A stretch of DNA of 64,000 nucleotides from CAWCKS01 sp963763485 (GTDB lineage Bacteria > Pseudomonadota > Alphaproteobacteria > Rhizobiales > Xanthobacteraceae), in contig CAVXOW010000005.1 of assembly GCA_963763485.1 (NCBI GenBank), forward strand, positions 744,001 through 808,000. Reading direction: 5' to 3'. Below the pieces are notes generated by a model. It was not told where the DNA came from, did no database searches, and was given only the letters and a program-made list of their open reading frames with translations. How positions within the stretch are numbered: position 1 is the stretch's first letter; every line of letters begins with the position of its first letter. The translations under genes were made by a program, and so were the position numbers. This document shows positions 1 through 8,514 of the stretch, one piece after another.

Positions 1-276
1 CGCGAAGTAGGCCGCGGCTTTTTTTAGGATGTCCCGTTCGGCCTTCAGCTTGGCAACCTCGCGCTTCAGCCGCGCGATCTCCTGTTGCTCAGGCTTCATC
101 TGGCCATGACCGGGGAACGCTTGCTGCGGATCGTCCGCGAGCTTCTTCACCCAGTCACGTAGTTGCGTAGGATGAACACCAAGGTCTGCTGACGCCTGCG
201 CATACGAGACGCCACGCTCCTTGATCAGCCGTACCGCCTCAAGCTTGAACTCTCGTGTGTACTGCCGCCTCTCCAT
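1..276 (-). CDS. IS3-family transposase OrfA (partial)
   Basis: The 92 visible residues start MERRQYTREFKLEAV and form a helix-turn-helix of the IS3 OrfA (HTH_Tnp_1) type, with the expected 'G.S..QAS.DLGVH..QL..W' recognition region at residues 25-45. This is followed by a leucine-zipper-like coiled coil with the sequence EIARLKREVAKLKAERDILKKA near the C-terminal side. OrfA binds the element ends and in IS3 elements is fused to OrfB by programmed -1 frameshifting. The frame runs open off the left edge, so the OrfB part cannot be seen. Start is the ATG at 276, just inside the terminal repeat. Confidence 0.85.
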   Translation of the reverse strand, partial: MERRQYTREFKLEAVRLIKERGVSYAQASADLGVHPTQLRDWVKKLADDPQQAFPGHGQMKPEQQEIARLKREVAKLKAERDILKKAAAYFA

Positions 277-337
277 AACCCACCTCCTGCTCCATCAAAC
301 ACCTTAACTCGGTGTCTGCGGAACCGGGTGCAGGCCA
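1..337 (-). mobile_element. Left end of an IS3-family insertion sequence, cut by the window edge
   Basis: The element end is marked by a terminal inverted-repeat-like stretch at 313-337, which read inward on the minus strand begins TGGCCTGCACCCGGTTCC, a style typical of IS3-group ends. The OrfA reading frame begins 37 bp inside it. The rest of the element (OrfB with the DDE domain and the other end) lies left of base 1. The outer boundary is placed at about 337 by the repeat; the other copy and the target duplication are not visible. Confidence 0.75.
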
Positions 338-888
338 GATTGAGGTGTAAGTGTGAAATAGTGGTGTTTGGAAATGTGGGGGTGAAAGGGGGTGTTGGAT
401 GTATGGCAGTGATGGTTAAAGGTGGTGTATGAAAACGTGATACGAGAGCTGCGGATACGAACGGTGTTGGAACTCGAACGGTGTGGTTAGATGAGAGAGT
501 GCACAATAGCGGTGACGACGGTTTTTTGCACACAAGGGCTCCTCTGTGACGCGAGGTGAACGCGTAGGAACACGCGGTGAAAAGAAAGCCTCATCGCTGG
601 GGCTTAGGACACAGTTGAGTTTCTAGGGGACTTCAAAATGAAGTCAGTGGTCGTTTGAGCAAAGTCGCAGAACCACGCAACGGGTCGTAACGCTTGGTAG
701 CTATGAGCGTAGCGGACGTCTTCGGTGGGAGAAGTGGAAGCGAAGTGCACATTCGTTCTCTGTGGAACTATGAGCAATAGTTAATGTGTGGACTCGTGAA
801 CGACATCTTTCTCTTGATTGGCTTGTCACGTACTCCGGCTACGGGTGCGACATGGCAAACACGTTCAGACCATGGAACTCTTGCGACT
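338..888. other. 551-bp stretch without a recognisable gene, strongly G/T-skewed on the plus strand
   Basis: No frame on either strand has convincing coding character. Between about 340 and 620 the plus strand is rich in G and T, with many GTG, GGTG and TGG words and few C runs; the open frame this produces on the minus strand (225-533) is a compositional artefact rich in Pro, Thr and Ser. The base composition differs from the GC-rich core genes and fits decayed mobile DNA next to the IS end. Confidence 0.5.
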
Positions 889-1050
889 ATGCGTGCTGTC
901 CTCGAAGAGGCGGCACAGGAACTGAATTCGTCGCAAGCGACACAAGCCAAGATGGCTGAGACGATCATGCGCAAGGCCGCTGATGGCGACGTGTCTCGCG
1001 AAGAGCTGAAGGACATCGCTGTTGATGCGGGTACGACAGCTGCACGGTGA
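889..1050 (+). CDS. Small hypothetical protein, 53 residues
   Basis: Starting at the ATG at 889 (the frame is open from 784, but the upstream residues look non-coding), the product is a short acidic, helical protein beginning MRAVLEEAAQELNSS with the segment AETIMRKAADGDVSREELKD. The pattern, a short amphipathic protein ending in a small 'aa.G..' helix, resembles unnamed small proteins seen in Bradyrhizobium accessory DNA. No Shine-Dalgarno is obvious and no domain can be named. Function unknown. Confidence 0.45.
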   Translation: MRAVLEEAAQELNSSQATQAKMAETIMRKAADGDVSREELKDIAVDAGTTAAR

Positions 1051-1256
1051 GGGTTGCTGGGTGCATGTGCACCGGATGAGAGGTCACTGTAGCGGACGAT
1101 GAGAGAGGACACGCAGTAGTTATCGGTGGCGGCTTGCGGTTTAAGGTAGAAATCACTCGCTGCGCCTTCTTTTGGAAGAGTGGGGGCACATGTTCAGATG
1201 CTGGCCCCCTCTACAAGTTGCTGGACACGATTGTGCGCGTTGCCGCGTTGGCTCCG

Positions 1257-1352
1257 ATGAACAAGATGAGAGACCACGCAATCGTGGTGGTCGTGCTGAG
1301 CATAGCGACCCTGATCGTTTGCCTGACGCTATTGTTGAACGGCACAATCTAG
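1257..1352 (+). CDS. Possible 31-residue single-span membrane peptide
   Basis: From the ATG at 1257 the frame encodes MNKMRDH followed by about 20 hydrophobic residues (AIVVVVLSIATLIVCLTLLL) and a short polar tail, the layout of a small single-pass inner-membrane peptide. The frame is open upstream to 1134 but that part does not look coding. No neighbour suggests a role. It may be chance. Confidence 0.3.
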   Translation: MNKMRDHAIVVVVLSIATLIVCLTLLLNGTI

Positions 1353-1532
1353 AGCCGCCGCAGATGCGTAAGCCATGCGTGCAATGTCCGTTGATGGCAC
1401 CAACGGGCCCTTTCGGACCCGAGCGCCGTCCTGCACATGCGGTTCAGAGCAACTCTGATTAAATCGCGTCATCGCGGGAACTGGCCTCGCGGCCAACGTC
1501 TTAGCATCGGGAACCTGCGAGGCACGGTGATC

Positions 1533-1679
1533 ATGGCTCAACATTGGAGACGCCCGAGGCAACCTTCGGCACTCGTGAGCGATGTCGGCAATCACGGAAC
1601 AGCATATGTAGCAGGATGGGTACTGAGCGCGCTTGTGACACTGGCCGCGATTGCTATGCTATGGCGCTTTCAAGTTTGA
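1533..1679 (+). CDS. Small hypothetical membrane protein, 48 residues
   Basis: Start ATG at 1533 gives MAQHWRRPRQPSALVSD, a basic N-terminus, then GNHGTAYVAGWVLSALVTLAAIAMLW as a C-terminal membrane span. The basic N-terminus preceding one hydrophobic helix predicts N-in topology. It stands alone in the gene-poor accessory stretch. I do not recognise a family name; the layout is that of many small uncharacterised rhizobial membrane proteins. Confidence 0.45.
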   Translation: MAQHWRRPRQPSALVSDVGNHGTAYVAGWVLSALVTLAAIAMLWRFQV

Positions 1680-2046
1680 ACGAGACCATCGAGCGCAATT
1701 GGCGGCGGCTGATTAGGCCTGACGATCAAGCATGCGCTGGAGCAGCTCCTTTCAATAGCGTACACTGCTGTAGTTACCTCGGCGGAGGCGAGCGGCCTTT
1801 AAGTGTCGATTTTTTGAAGACGACCCGGCGCCTCGATTTCTGGAAACGTGGGGGCAAAAAGGGGACCCATTCGCAAACGCTGAGCGGATTAGCGCGTTCC
1901 TGCTCGCCCTAGTGCGAGATGACCCAGAACGAAAGCGCGCCGATCACCAACGCGGACCAATAGGCCTCCAATGCAGTCGCGCTCAAAGCGACAGCGAATG
2001 ACGTAGCGTTCCGAAATCTATCATCTATCGGCTCCCCTGCGTTCGG
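1680..2046. other. 367-bp region with no clear gene
   Basis: Nothing can be assigned with confidence. On the minus strand a frame ending at 1911 encodes a hydrophobic tail (EAYWSALVIGALSFWVISH) but has no start codon in frame, so it may be the remnant of another small membrane peptide or one disrupted by an indel. The plus-strand frame 1544-1912 has no coding character. Confidence 0.4.
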
Positions 2047-2746
2047 CTAATCACCAAGGCGCTCCAAGACGCGTTTGACCTGAACTGGTGACCATTCACC
2101 GTTACCGCGAGCAGTCGGGATACCACGCGCATTCAAGCCAGCAGCGAGACCACGCAGGCTCGTGACGCCGCTCGCCCGTAACTCGGCAATCGTAGGGGCA
2201 AGGTCTGCGGCGCGTGTGGCCGCATGTGCGCTTATGACCGCAGACGGCCTTGGCGCGCGTCCTGGCTGTCGGCTTCACCCCTCGATCACCACCGAGCTTC
2301 TTGCCACGCCGTTTGGCTGCTGCGAGGGCGGCCTTGGTGCGGGCGCTGATCATACCGGCCTCAAGCTCAGCCACGGCAACCATCTGCTGCAGCAGGAAGC
2401 GCCCAGTGGCACCCTCGATCTGTGGCAGGTCTGCGAAGCGTACATCAACACCGGCTTCGAGCAGGCGGGAGAGGAAGGCGACCGAGCGTGTCAGCCGGTC
2501 CACCTTGGAGACCACAAGGGAAGCCCGGTGGAGCCGAGCGGCCATAAGGGCCTTATCCAGCTCGGGGCGATCAGAGCGCCTGCCGGACTCCACCTCGGTG
2601 AACTCGGCGACGATGCGCCAATCACCCCCGTTGAGGTAGTTCGCAACGGCTTCGCGCTGAGCCTCGATACCGAAGCCGGATTTGCCCTGACGGCCCGTGC
2701 TCACGCGGTAGTAGGCGACAAAGCTCCCTGAACTGACCGCAGCCAT
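2047..2746 (-). CDS. Serine recombinase (resolvase/invertase N-terminal domain), frameshifted
   Basis: Small serine recombinases cut and rejoin DNA through a serine phosphoester. Residues 1-150 carry the resolvase fold: the nucleophile motif YYRVSTGRQG, the SKVDRLTRS segment and the helical ERTKAALAAAKRRGKKLGG region. The native C-terminus is in a second frame (AADLAPTIAELRASGV ... GIPTARGNGEWSP ... VLERLGD, stop at 2047), joined by removing one base near 2238, giving about 232 residues. Start is the ATG at 2746 with TGGAG upstream; a TTG at 2758 is possible. It probably mobilised or inverts DNA in this island. The single indel may be an assembly error rather than decay. Confidence 0.75.
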
Positions 2747-2891
2747 ATAACACTCCAATCAACGGACGTTGACTGAAGTGTCTCATACGGTGGCCGTTTG
2801 TACTAATGTCAATTCGGAATTGAGCGATTCCTTTTTGGGGGGACGTAGGAGTGTGCAGTATGCTTCCGCGAGAACCGGCGAGTGTGTCTCC

Positions 2892-3737
2892 ATGTCGATG
2901 AGCAAACGCAAGAAATACGACCGAACCAAATTTGCGCCTGAGGTCTTTAGGGCGGCCATCGACGTCTCTGCGGGACGAACAAATTACATTGGCGACCTTG
3001 CGAGTGGGAGACGAGGATGACGTAACGTGGAATTTTGACGACCTGACCGAGTGGCTTTCCGCTTACAGAGACAGCTCAACTGTAAGCGCAGACGTCGTCA
3101 TTTACGTACACAATGAGAAGGGGGAGCCAGACACAGGAAGGGCCTTGTATTGGACTTTTGATCGCCGCTTCTCAGCGTCTGTTACGGTGAACGGCACCTC
3201 AAGGAGCGCAATCGAGCACGTTTTTGAAGTTTTTGAGGACAATCTCGAAAGCAGCGTCTGCCTGCAGAGGTGGAAGCCGAAGCGCAGGAACAGGCGGAAG
3301 AGGAGCTAAAAGAACGGCTCTCAATTTTTATTGGCCACGGGCGCAGTCCGTTGTGGCGAGACCTGAAAGATCATTTGCAAGACAAGCATGGGTTTAGTGT
3401 CACAGCATATGAGACGGCACCTCGCGCGGGGCTGCATATTGCTGACGTGCTGGAAACGATGAAGGATGACGCGAGTCTCGCGCTTCTAGTGTTGACCGCC
3501 GAGAATGTTGATGGGGACGGCCAGATGCACGCACGCGAGAACGTGATTCACGAGGCGGGATTGTTCCAAGGCCGACTTGGCTTCAGCCGAGCTATCGTAC
3601 TTCTTGAAGAAGGATGCGCGGAGTTTTCCAATCTGTCTGGAGTGCAGCACATCCCGTTTTCGAAAGGCAATATCAAGGAAGCGTTCGGTGAGGTACTTGC
3701 AACAATTCGGCGAGAGTTCGAGGCCGAGGGAACTTAG
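2892..3737 (+). CDS. TIR-like nucleotide-binding domain protein, probable anti-phage effector; two frameshifts
   Basis: The C-terminal half (3300-3737) is a TIR-like domain of the predicted nucleotide-binding/Pycsar-effector type: LSIFIGHGRSPLWRDLKDHL opens it, followed by YETAPRAGLHIADVLE, FALL-type strand LALLVLTAEN, the HARENVIHEAGLFQG signature and GFSRAIVLLE. Such domains typically degrade NAD when a cyclic-nucleotide or other phage signal is sensed. The N-terminal half (about 120 residues, with DDVTWNFDDLTEWLSAYRD) is in another frame. One extra G at 2972-2974 and one missing A at 3248-3250 restore a single 281-residue protein beginning at the ATG at 2892 or 2898. It converges on the AbiTii gene 20 bp away. 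Confidence 0.7.
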
Positions 3738-3756
3738 TCCTGCCAAATTCGCAGAT

Positions 3757-4644
3757 TCATCCAGACGGAACACCTGTTCCCAAAAGAACGTTTAGCGCAG
3801 CAATTGCGCCAGACGCCACGAGATTCCCGGCAGCACCGGTGAGTGTTGATCGCAAATCCGTCAGGAGGCCACGTAGTCCTTTTTGTACTTTGCCATGAGC
3901 GATGGCCGCTTCCACGCTAGACAGCCTAGCTTCGAGCGTAGTCGCGTTTGCACCGGCAGCCACAACTTCATCGAAGTGGGCGCGAAGCTGCTTAATGAGT
4001 GGCGATACACTTTCGACCGCCACCGACGAGGTCACATCAGTCGCGATGTTTCCCTGACCTAGGTTACCAGTGAATGATCCGATCGTCCCAATGTTGATCG
4101 TCGTGCTTGCAGCTTGAGCCTTCTGCTTCTCGGAACTGTCGAAACTGTGCTCCGATCCCATAATTCCTGCTTTCTCCAAGTTGAGGGCCCAATCCAAAAT
4201 TAGAGTTCGGACGCGGTCCAGGATGCGTGTCAGCTCACTGCTAGGAATTTGAAGGGCGTAGTTCCAGCCGCGAACGCCGTTTTGCTGGTCCAGTATCTCA
4301 CGTACCCGGTCTGAATAGGGTATCTGGAGCGACGCACCTTTCGCGCTTTCAATCAAAGCTTCCAAAGCAGAAACGGGCTGTCCATTCCGGCGCGAGGACA
4401 AGGGCTCAACAGAGCCACCAATGGCCATCCAGCCTCGAACAGGGTTGAAGCCCATAGGAGTGCCGTGTACCTCGCGATAGTCCGCGGGCTGGCCGTCGTA
4501 TCCGTTCAACTCTTGTTCAACCCAGTCCTCCACGGACCCTAATCCTAGTTTCGCAGCAACGAACTTCACTCGGCGCAGAAGGTCACTCACCGAGACATTG
4601 CGGTCTAAGGCGGCCTGCTGAAGCTGTTCGACAATCGATGCCAT
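3757..4644 (-). CDS. AbiTii-domain protein, probable abortive-infection gene
   Basis: The 295-residue protein starts MASIVEQLQQAALDRNVSVSDLLRR and continues with the AAKLGL..VEDWVEQELNGYDG..ADYREVHG pattern characteristic of the AbiTii N-terminal domain (about residues 1-200), a family annotated as abortive-infection phage defence. A Gly/Ser/Thr linker follows (TTINIGTIGSFTGNLGQGN), then a helical segment with paired basic and acidic residues and a hydrophobic C-terminus (GNLVASGAIAALNVLLG) that could insert into membrane. The gene is intact. It is convergent with the TIR-like gene, and the two sit beside a recombinase, which supports a small defence island. Confidence 0.72.
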   Translation of the reverse strand: MASIVEQLQQAALDRNVSVSDLLRRVKFVAAKLGLGSVEDWVEQELNGYDGQPADYREVHGTPMGFNPVRGWMAIGGSVEPLSSRRNGQPVSALEALIESAKGASLQIPYSDRVREILDQQNGVRGWNYALQIPSSELTRILDRVRTLILDWALNLEKAGIMGSEHSFDSSEKQKAQAASTTINIGTIGSFTGNLGQGNIATDVTSSVAVESVSPLIKQLRAHFDEVVAAGANATTLEARLSSVEAAIAHGKVQKGLRGLLTDLRSTLTGAAGNLVASGAIAALNVLLGTGVPSG

Positions 4645-4901
4645 CGCTGCATTGAAGCCGGTACAAAACGCTGGTACAAGAGCTTGTTCACTGAGCGCAA
4701 AAAACGCAGGTTTTTCAAGGCTTACGCGGGCTGAGAGCGGTTCCCACCCAACTGTACCAATTTATTTGAATTCCTCGCGGCATTGTGACCACGAGACGGA
4801 GCCCTAGCCTTCCCGATGACGTATCTCTCTTGCGCGTCGGGCATAAGCCCGTGCGGCGCGGGGTTTATGGACTGAAGCACCCACAACCACAGGGGTAAGT
4901 C

Positions 4902-5123
4902 ATGAAATATTTAGCTGTTATCGCGGCGCTGGCTTGCGTCGTATCGACATCGGCTATGGCCAAACCGGGCACGAGGCAGTTGCAGAGCTTTGCTGCTGCC
5001 CAGGATCCCTATGGTGTCTATGTCGACGGCGAACTGATCGGCCGCGATCCCGATCCGGCGATACGTGCGCAAATCCGCGCCGGCTATTGCGGCAAGTTCG
5101 CCCCGGTCGGCGGCGCCAAATAA
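4902..5123 (+). CDS. Small secreted protein, 73 residues
   Basis: A clear signal peptide (MKYLAVIAALACVVSTSAMA, cleavage after AMA) precedes a 53-residue mature part with the segment DPYGVYVDGELIGRDPDPAIRAQI and one cysteine. The Shine-Dalgarno AGGGG lies 8 bases before the ATG. The 'vyv.G..iGrDPDp.IR.qi' pattern is a short exported rhizobial type without a known function. Its stop codon lies inside the first copy of a 15-bp tandem repeat. Confidence 0.7.
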   Translation: MKYLAVIAALACVVSTSAMAKPGTRQLQSFAAAQDPYGVYVDGELIGRDPDPAIRAQIRAGYCGKFAPVGGAK

Positions 5124-5156
5124 TTTGGCGCCAAGTAATTTGGCGCCAAGTAATTT
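5112..5156. repeat. Three tandem 15-bp repeats, GGCGCCAARTAATTT
   Basis: Three head-to-tail copies at 5112-5126, 5127-5141 and 5142-5156; the first differs by one base (A for G). Each copy holds the palindrome GGCGCC and an in-frame TAA, so the upstream gene would be stopped in any copy. This is typical of slipped-strand duplication. Confidence 0.95.
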
Positions 5157-5189
5157 ATCGAGCGATCCGTCAAGTAACGCGCCCGAACA

Positions 5190-5411
5190 TCAATCCGTCG
5201 ATCGATGATGGTGCCGTCTCTTCACTGGCGGCACCATCATGCGTTGCTGAGCCGCGAGCTGCGCGGCCTTGCGCGCCTCGTCAATGCGCGCCTCGTAACC
5301 GGGTGAGTATTGGGCCGTCGGCGGCGCGGCAGCGGCAACCGTGATTGCGGCGACCGTTGCGGCGCAAGCGATCGCAACGGCGAGCATGACTTGTCTCGGT
5401 GATGTGGTCAT
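5190..5411 (-). CDS. Small exported protein, 73 residues
   Basis: Starting at the ATG at 5411, MTTSPRQ is followed by a hydrophobic stretch (VMLAVAIACAATVAAITVAAAA) that is either a signal peptide or an N-terminal anchor. The mature part is basic (YSPGYEARIDEARKAAQLAAQQRMM, then KRRHHHRSTD), with a His-rich tail. No family recognised. It is convergent with the small secreted protein gene on the other side of the tandem repeat. Confidence 0.6.
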   Translation of the reverse strand: MTTSPRQVMLAVAIACAATVAAITVAAAAPPTAQYSPGYEARIDEARKAAQLAAQQRMMVPPVKRRHHHRSTD

Positions 5412-5846
5412 GTGCGCTTTGCTCCGCGTGTTGTCGGAGCACAATGCTCGACGACATTGCCTCTCGATGGAGCATTGAAGCTAAGCCGATACTGCGGCGA
5501 TACTGCGTGGCAAAGCAAGTTGCGCAAAAAAAAGTCGGGCGCGAAGCCCGACTTTTTAAGTTGTGGCCAAATCGGCCGACACAATCACCTTCCAAGAGGG
5601 ATGACTGAGCGTCCACGGGTGCAGGAGGAGGGGGACAATGCGCATTCGCGAGCGCTCAGCTTGGAAAACAGTATGATCCTCCGACGCCATGCGCGACAAG
5701 CATGAGGTTCGCATGTCTGACATGCGGCCTATGGTCGAGTGTTGCCCGGCTGTCGCAAAAGCTGGTTCGTGGGCCACGCCCACGATGCGTAAGAAACCCC
5801 CGTCAAATGGGCACTTCTAAGCGACGCCTTCGGAACCGTCTGCGAG
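5412..5846. other. 435-bp intergenic region, one terminator and no convincing gene
   Basis: Apart from the hairpin at 5529-5557 I see only a 43-codon plus-strand frame at 5689-5820 (MRDKHEVRMSDMRPM...), which lacks a ribosome site and any recognisable pattern. A strong terminator with no gene reading into it leaves room for a small RNA between 5412 and 5557. Confidence 0.45.
5529..5557. terminator. Bidirectional Rho-independent terminator
   Basis: Perfect 12-bp stem (AAAAAGTCGGGC with GCCCGACTTTTT) and a 5-base loop GCGAA. The stem ends in A/T runs, so it works as a terminator on both strands. No annotated gene ends directly at it. Confidence 0.85.
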
Positions 5847-6782
5847 CTATAACTCTTTGGGAGACCAGCGTTGCGCTTTGCTCACGATGAAGTCGCGGAA
5901 CACCTGGACGCGCGCCACGGTCTTCAACTCTTCCGGATAGACGAAGTAGGTGTCGAGCTGAATTGAGTCCGACTCGCCGAACAGCTGCACGAGCCCGTGC
6001 CGTTCCTCGACCAGGTAGTCAGGTAGCATAGCGACACCGAGGCTCTGCTGGCAGGCGCGTGCCAAACCGAGCACATTGTTGACCTTGAAGTACGCTTCGC
6101 GCGGCCCCTTGCCGTTGCGGCCAGCCTCGACCAGCCAGTAGCGGTTCTGCAGGTGCGCCGGCGCATGCAGATCGTTGAGAATGATCAGGCGGTGATTGTC
6201 GAGATCCTCAGGCGTGCGTGGGGTGCCGAAGCGCTTGATGTATTCCGGCGAGCAGTAGGCGTGATAGCCGATCGAGAACAGCTTGCGCTGGATCAGGTCG
6301 GGCTGCGTCGGCTTGCGCACGCGGATCGCGACGTCGGCCTCGCGCATCGACAGGTCGAGCTCCTCGTCCGTCACCATCAGCGACACGCGAATATCCGGAT
6401 AGAGGCCGGTGAACTCGCCAAGCCGCGGGATCAGCCAGTGGATACCGACGCCTGGCGTCGTGGTGATCTTCAGTTCGCCCGATGGTCGCTCGCGGCTGTC
6501 GGTGAGTTTTGCGCGCGCGGCTTGCAGCTGCATGAACACGTCGTGCGCGGTGCGATAGAGCAGGTCGCCCTGTTCGGTCAGGATCAGGCCGCGGGCGTGA
6601 CGGTGGAACAGCGAGACGGCGAGCTCCTGCTCGAGCGCGCTGACCTGGCGCGACACCGCCGATTGCGAGAGCCCAAGTTGTTCGCCGGCATGGGTGAAGC
6701 TGCCGGCCTCGGCGGCTGCGTGGAAAACTTTCAGCTTGTCCCAATCCATGTCCGAAAATCCGTCGCGTGGTCTCATTTTCAC
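5847..6782 (-). CDS. LysR-family transcriptional regulator
   Basis: The 311-residue protein has the N-terminal winged helix-turn-helix (MDWDKLKVFHAAAEAGSFT, then LGLSQSAVSRQVSALEQEL) and a LysR substrate-binding domain from about residue 100 (GELKITTTPGVGIHWLIPRL). It overlaps trxB: the GTG at 6782 shares GTGA with the trxB stop, so the two are translationally coupled; an ATG at 6776 or 6749 (MDWDKL) is also possible. Coupling to thioredoxin reductase suggests a redox-linked regulator, but no ligand is visible. Confidence 0.88.
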   Translation of the reverse strand: MKMRPRDGFSDMDWDKLKVFHAAAEAGSFTHAGEQLGLSQSAVSRQVSALEQELAVSLFHRHARGLILTEQGDLLYRTAHDVFMQLQAARAKLTDSRERPSGELKITTTPGVGIHWLIPRLGEFTGLYPDIRVSLMVTDEELDLSMREADVAIRVRKPTQPDLIQRKLFSIGYHAYCSPEYIKRFGTPRTPEDLDNHRLIILNDLHAPAHLQNRYWLVEAGRNGKGPREAYFKVNNVLGLARACQQSLGVAMLPDYLVEERHGLVQLFGESDSIQLDTYFVYPEELKTVARVQVFRDFIVSKAQRWSPKEL

Positions 6783-7744
6783 TCCGCCGCTGCCCGTTCA
6801 TGGGCGTGCGCGGCGATGAACCGCTCCGCCTCCAGCGCCGCCATGCATCCCAACCCTGCCGCCGTCACCGCCTGCCGATAGGTTTCGTCGGCAACATCGC
6901 CCGCCGCGAACACGCCTGGTACCGAAGTTGCCGTCGAGTGCGGCGCGATCTCGACATAGCCCGACGGCTTTATCTTCAGTTGGCCAGTGACGAGCTCGGT
7001 CGCCGGCGCATGCCCGATCGCGATGAAGACGCCGTCGGCGGGCAGCTTCGCTGACCTTTTCGATTTTACGTTCTTCAGCCTGACGTGGGTGACCTTGTTC
7101 GGGTTCTCGGCGCCGCAGATTTCGTCAATCGCGCTGTCCCAGACCACGCTGATCTTCGGGTTCTTGAACAGCCGCTCCTGCAGGATGCGCTCCGCACGAA
7201 AGCTGTCGCGCCGATGCACCACGGTGACGTGGCTTGCGAAGTTGGTCAGGAACAGCGCTTCCTCGACCGCGGTGTTGCCGCCACCGACCACGACCACCTT
7301 CTTGCCGCGATAGAAGAAGCCATCGCAGGTGGCGCAGGCCGAAACGCCAAAGCCCTTGAACTTCTCTTCCGAGGGAATACCGAGCCAGCGCGCCTGCGCG
7401 CCGGTCGCAAGGATCAATGTCTCGGCGAAATAGGTATCGCCCGAATCGCACGTCAGTCGGAACGGGCGGCTGCTCAAATCGGCCTTGGTCACGAGATCGG
7501 TGACGATCTTGGTGCCGACATGGGCTGCCTGTTTTTCCATCTGCTCCATCAGCCACGGCCCCTGGATGACGTCGGCAAAACCCGGGTAATTCTCGACGTC
7601 GGTCGTGATGGTGAGCTGGCCGCCGGGCTGAATGCCCTGGATCAGCACGGGATCGAGCATCGCGCGCGCAGCATAGATCGCGGCGGTGTAGCCGGCGGGG
7701 CCCGATCCGACGATGACGACCTTGGCGGTGATGCTTTGAGGCAT
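6779..7744 (-). CDS. trxB: Thioredoxin-disulfide reductase
   Basis: A 321-residue FAD/NADPH flavoenzyme that reduces oxidised thioredoxin in the cytoplasm. Visible motifs are the FAD dinucleotide fold GSGPAGYTAAIYAAR at residues 13-27, the redox-active CATC pair near residue 140 (ACATCDGFF), the NADPH fold VVGGGNTAVEEALFL, and the C-terminal FAD contact GVFAAGDVADETYRQAVTAAG. Length is normal for the family. It heads a two-gene unit with the LysR gene and is divergent from the Lrp/AsnC gene, 267 bp away. Confidence 0.97.
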   Translation of the reverse strand: MPQSITAKVVIVGSGPAGYTAAIYAARAMLDPVLIQGIQPGGQLTITTDVENYPGFADVIQGPWLMEQMEKQAAHVGTKIVTDLVTKADLSSRPFRLTCDSGDTYFAETLILATGAQARWLGIPSEEKFKGFGVSACATCDGFFYRGKKVVVVGGGNTAVEEALFLTNFASHVTVVHRRDSFRAERILQERLFKNPKISVVWDSAIDEICGAENPNKVTHVRLKNVKSKRSAKLPADGVFIAIGHAPATELVTGQLKIKPSGYVEIAPHSTATSVPGVFAAGDVADETYRQAVTAAGLGCMAALEAERFIAAHAHERAAAE

Positions 7745-8011
7745 GCGACAGAATCCCGGTTGTTGCCCACCGGGCCGGGACGAAGCGCAGTGTCGGTTTG
7801 GAGGCCTAGACCCGCGAGGTCCGCATGACTCAGGGCAGCGTTTGATAATCTAGGCTATCCGATCTGCTATGCAAGCAGCGCAACCCGAATCCCGGCGGAA
7901 AGCCGGCGAATTGTGCGGGGAACGAAATAAAATTACCAAAGGCGCCGGGATTCGCGCTAAGAACACGCCGTCGGCCAAGCCGACATTTGCTGCAATGCCA
8001 CGGGGATAACG

Positions 8012-8500
8012 GTGTCGAAGGACCTCGACAACATCGATTTCAAGATTCTGCAGGAAGTTCAGGCCGACGGCCGAATCACCAACGTCGAACTGGCGCGACG
8101 CGTCGGCATCTCGCCGCCGCCGTGCCTGCGCCGCGTGCGCGCGCTCGAGGAGGCCGGCTACATCACCGGCTATCGCGGGCTGCTTGATACGCGCAAGCTC
8201 GGGTTCGACGTGACGGTGTTCGCCTCCGTGCATCTCGCAAGCCAGGCCGAAGCCGATCTGCGCGCATTCGAGAATTTCGTCCGCGCCGAACCGTTCGTCC
8301 GCGAGTGCTGGATGCTGTCGGGCGAGATCGACTTCATCCTGAAGTGCGTCGCGCCCGACATGAACGCGTTTCAGGAGTTCGTGTCGCGGCTCACCGCAGC
8401 GCCGCACGTCCGCAACGTGCGCACCTCGCTGGTGCTGCACAATTCCAAGGACGCCGCCTCTGTTCCGCTCGAACTCGAGGTCGCGCGCAAGCGGGCGTGA
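8012..8500 (+). CDS. Lrp/AsnC-family transcriptional regulator
   Basis: The 162-residue protein has an N-terminal helix-turn-helix (DNIDFKILQEVQADGRITNVELARRVGISPPPCLRRVRALEEAGYI) followed by the RAM (AsnC ligand-binding) domain from about residue 70, ending RTSLVLHNSKDAASVPLEL. Such regulators respond to amino acids and work as octamers. Start is a GTG at 8012 with GGGGATAAC just upstream. It is transcribed away from trxB, so the 7745-8011 gap is probably a shared control region. Confidence 0.93.
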   Translation: MSKDLDNIDFKILQEVQADGRITNVELARRVGISPPPCLRRVRALEEAGYITGYRGLLDTRKLGFDVTVFASVHLASQAEADLRAFENFVRAEPFVRECWMLSGEIDFILKCVAPDMNAFQEFVSRLTAAPHVRNVRTSLVLHNSKDAASVPLELEVARKRA

Positions 8501-8514
8501 TCAGGCGCCTGCCT

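Noticed and set aside
225..533. 102-codon minus-strand frame at the IS end
   Set aside because: Low-complexity Pro/Thr/Ser product caused by the GT skew of the region; it overlaps the start of the real transposase frame in another frame.
5689..5820. 43-codon plus-strand frame
   Set aside because: No ribosome site, no hydrophobic or conserved pattern; kept only as a remark in the gap entry.
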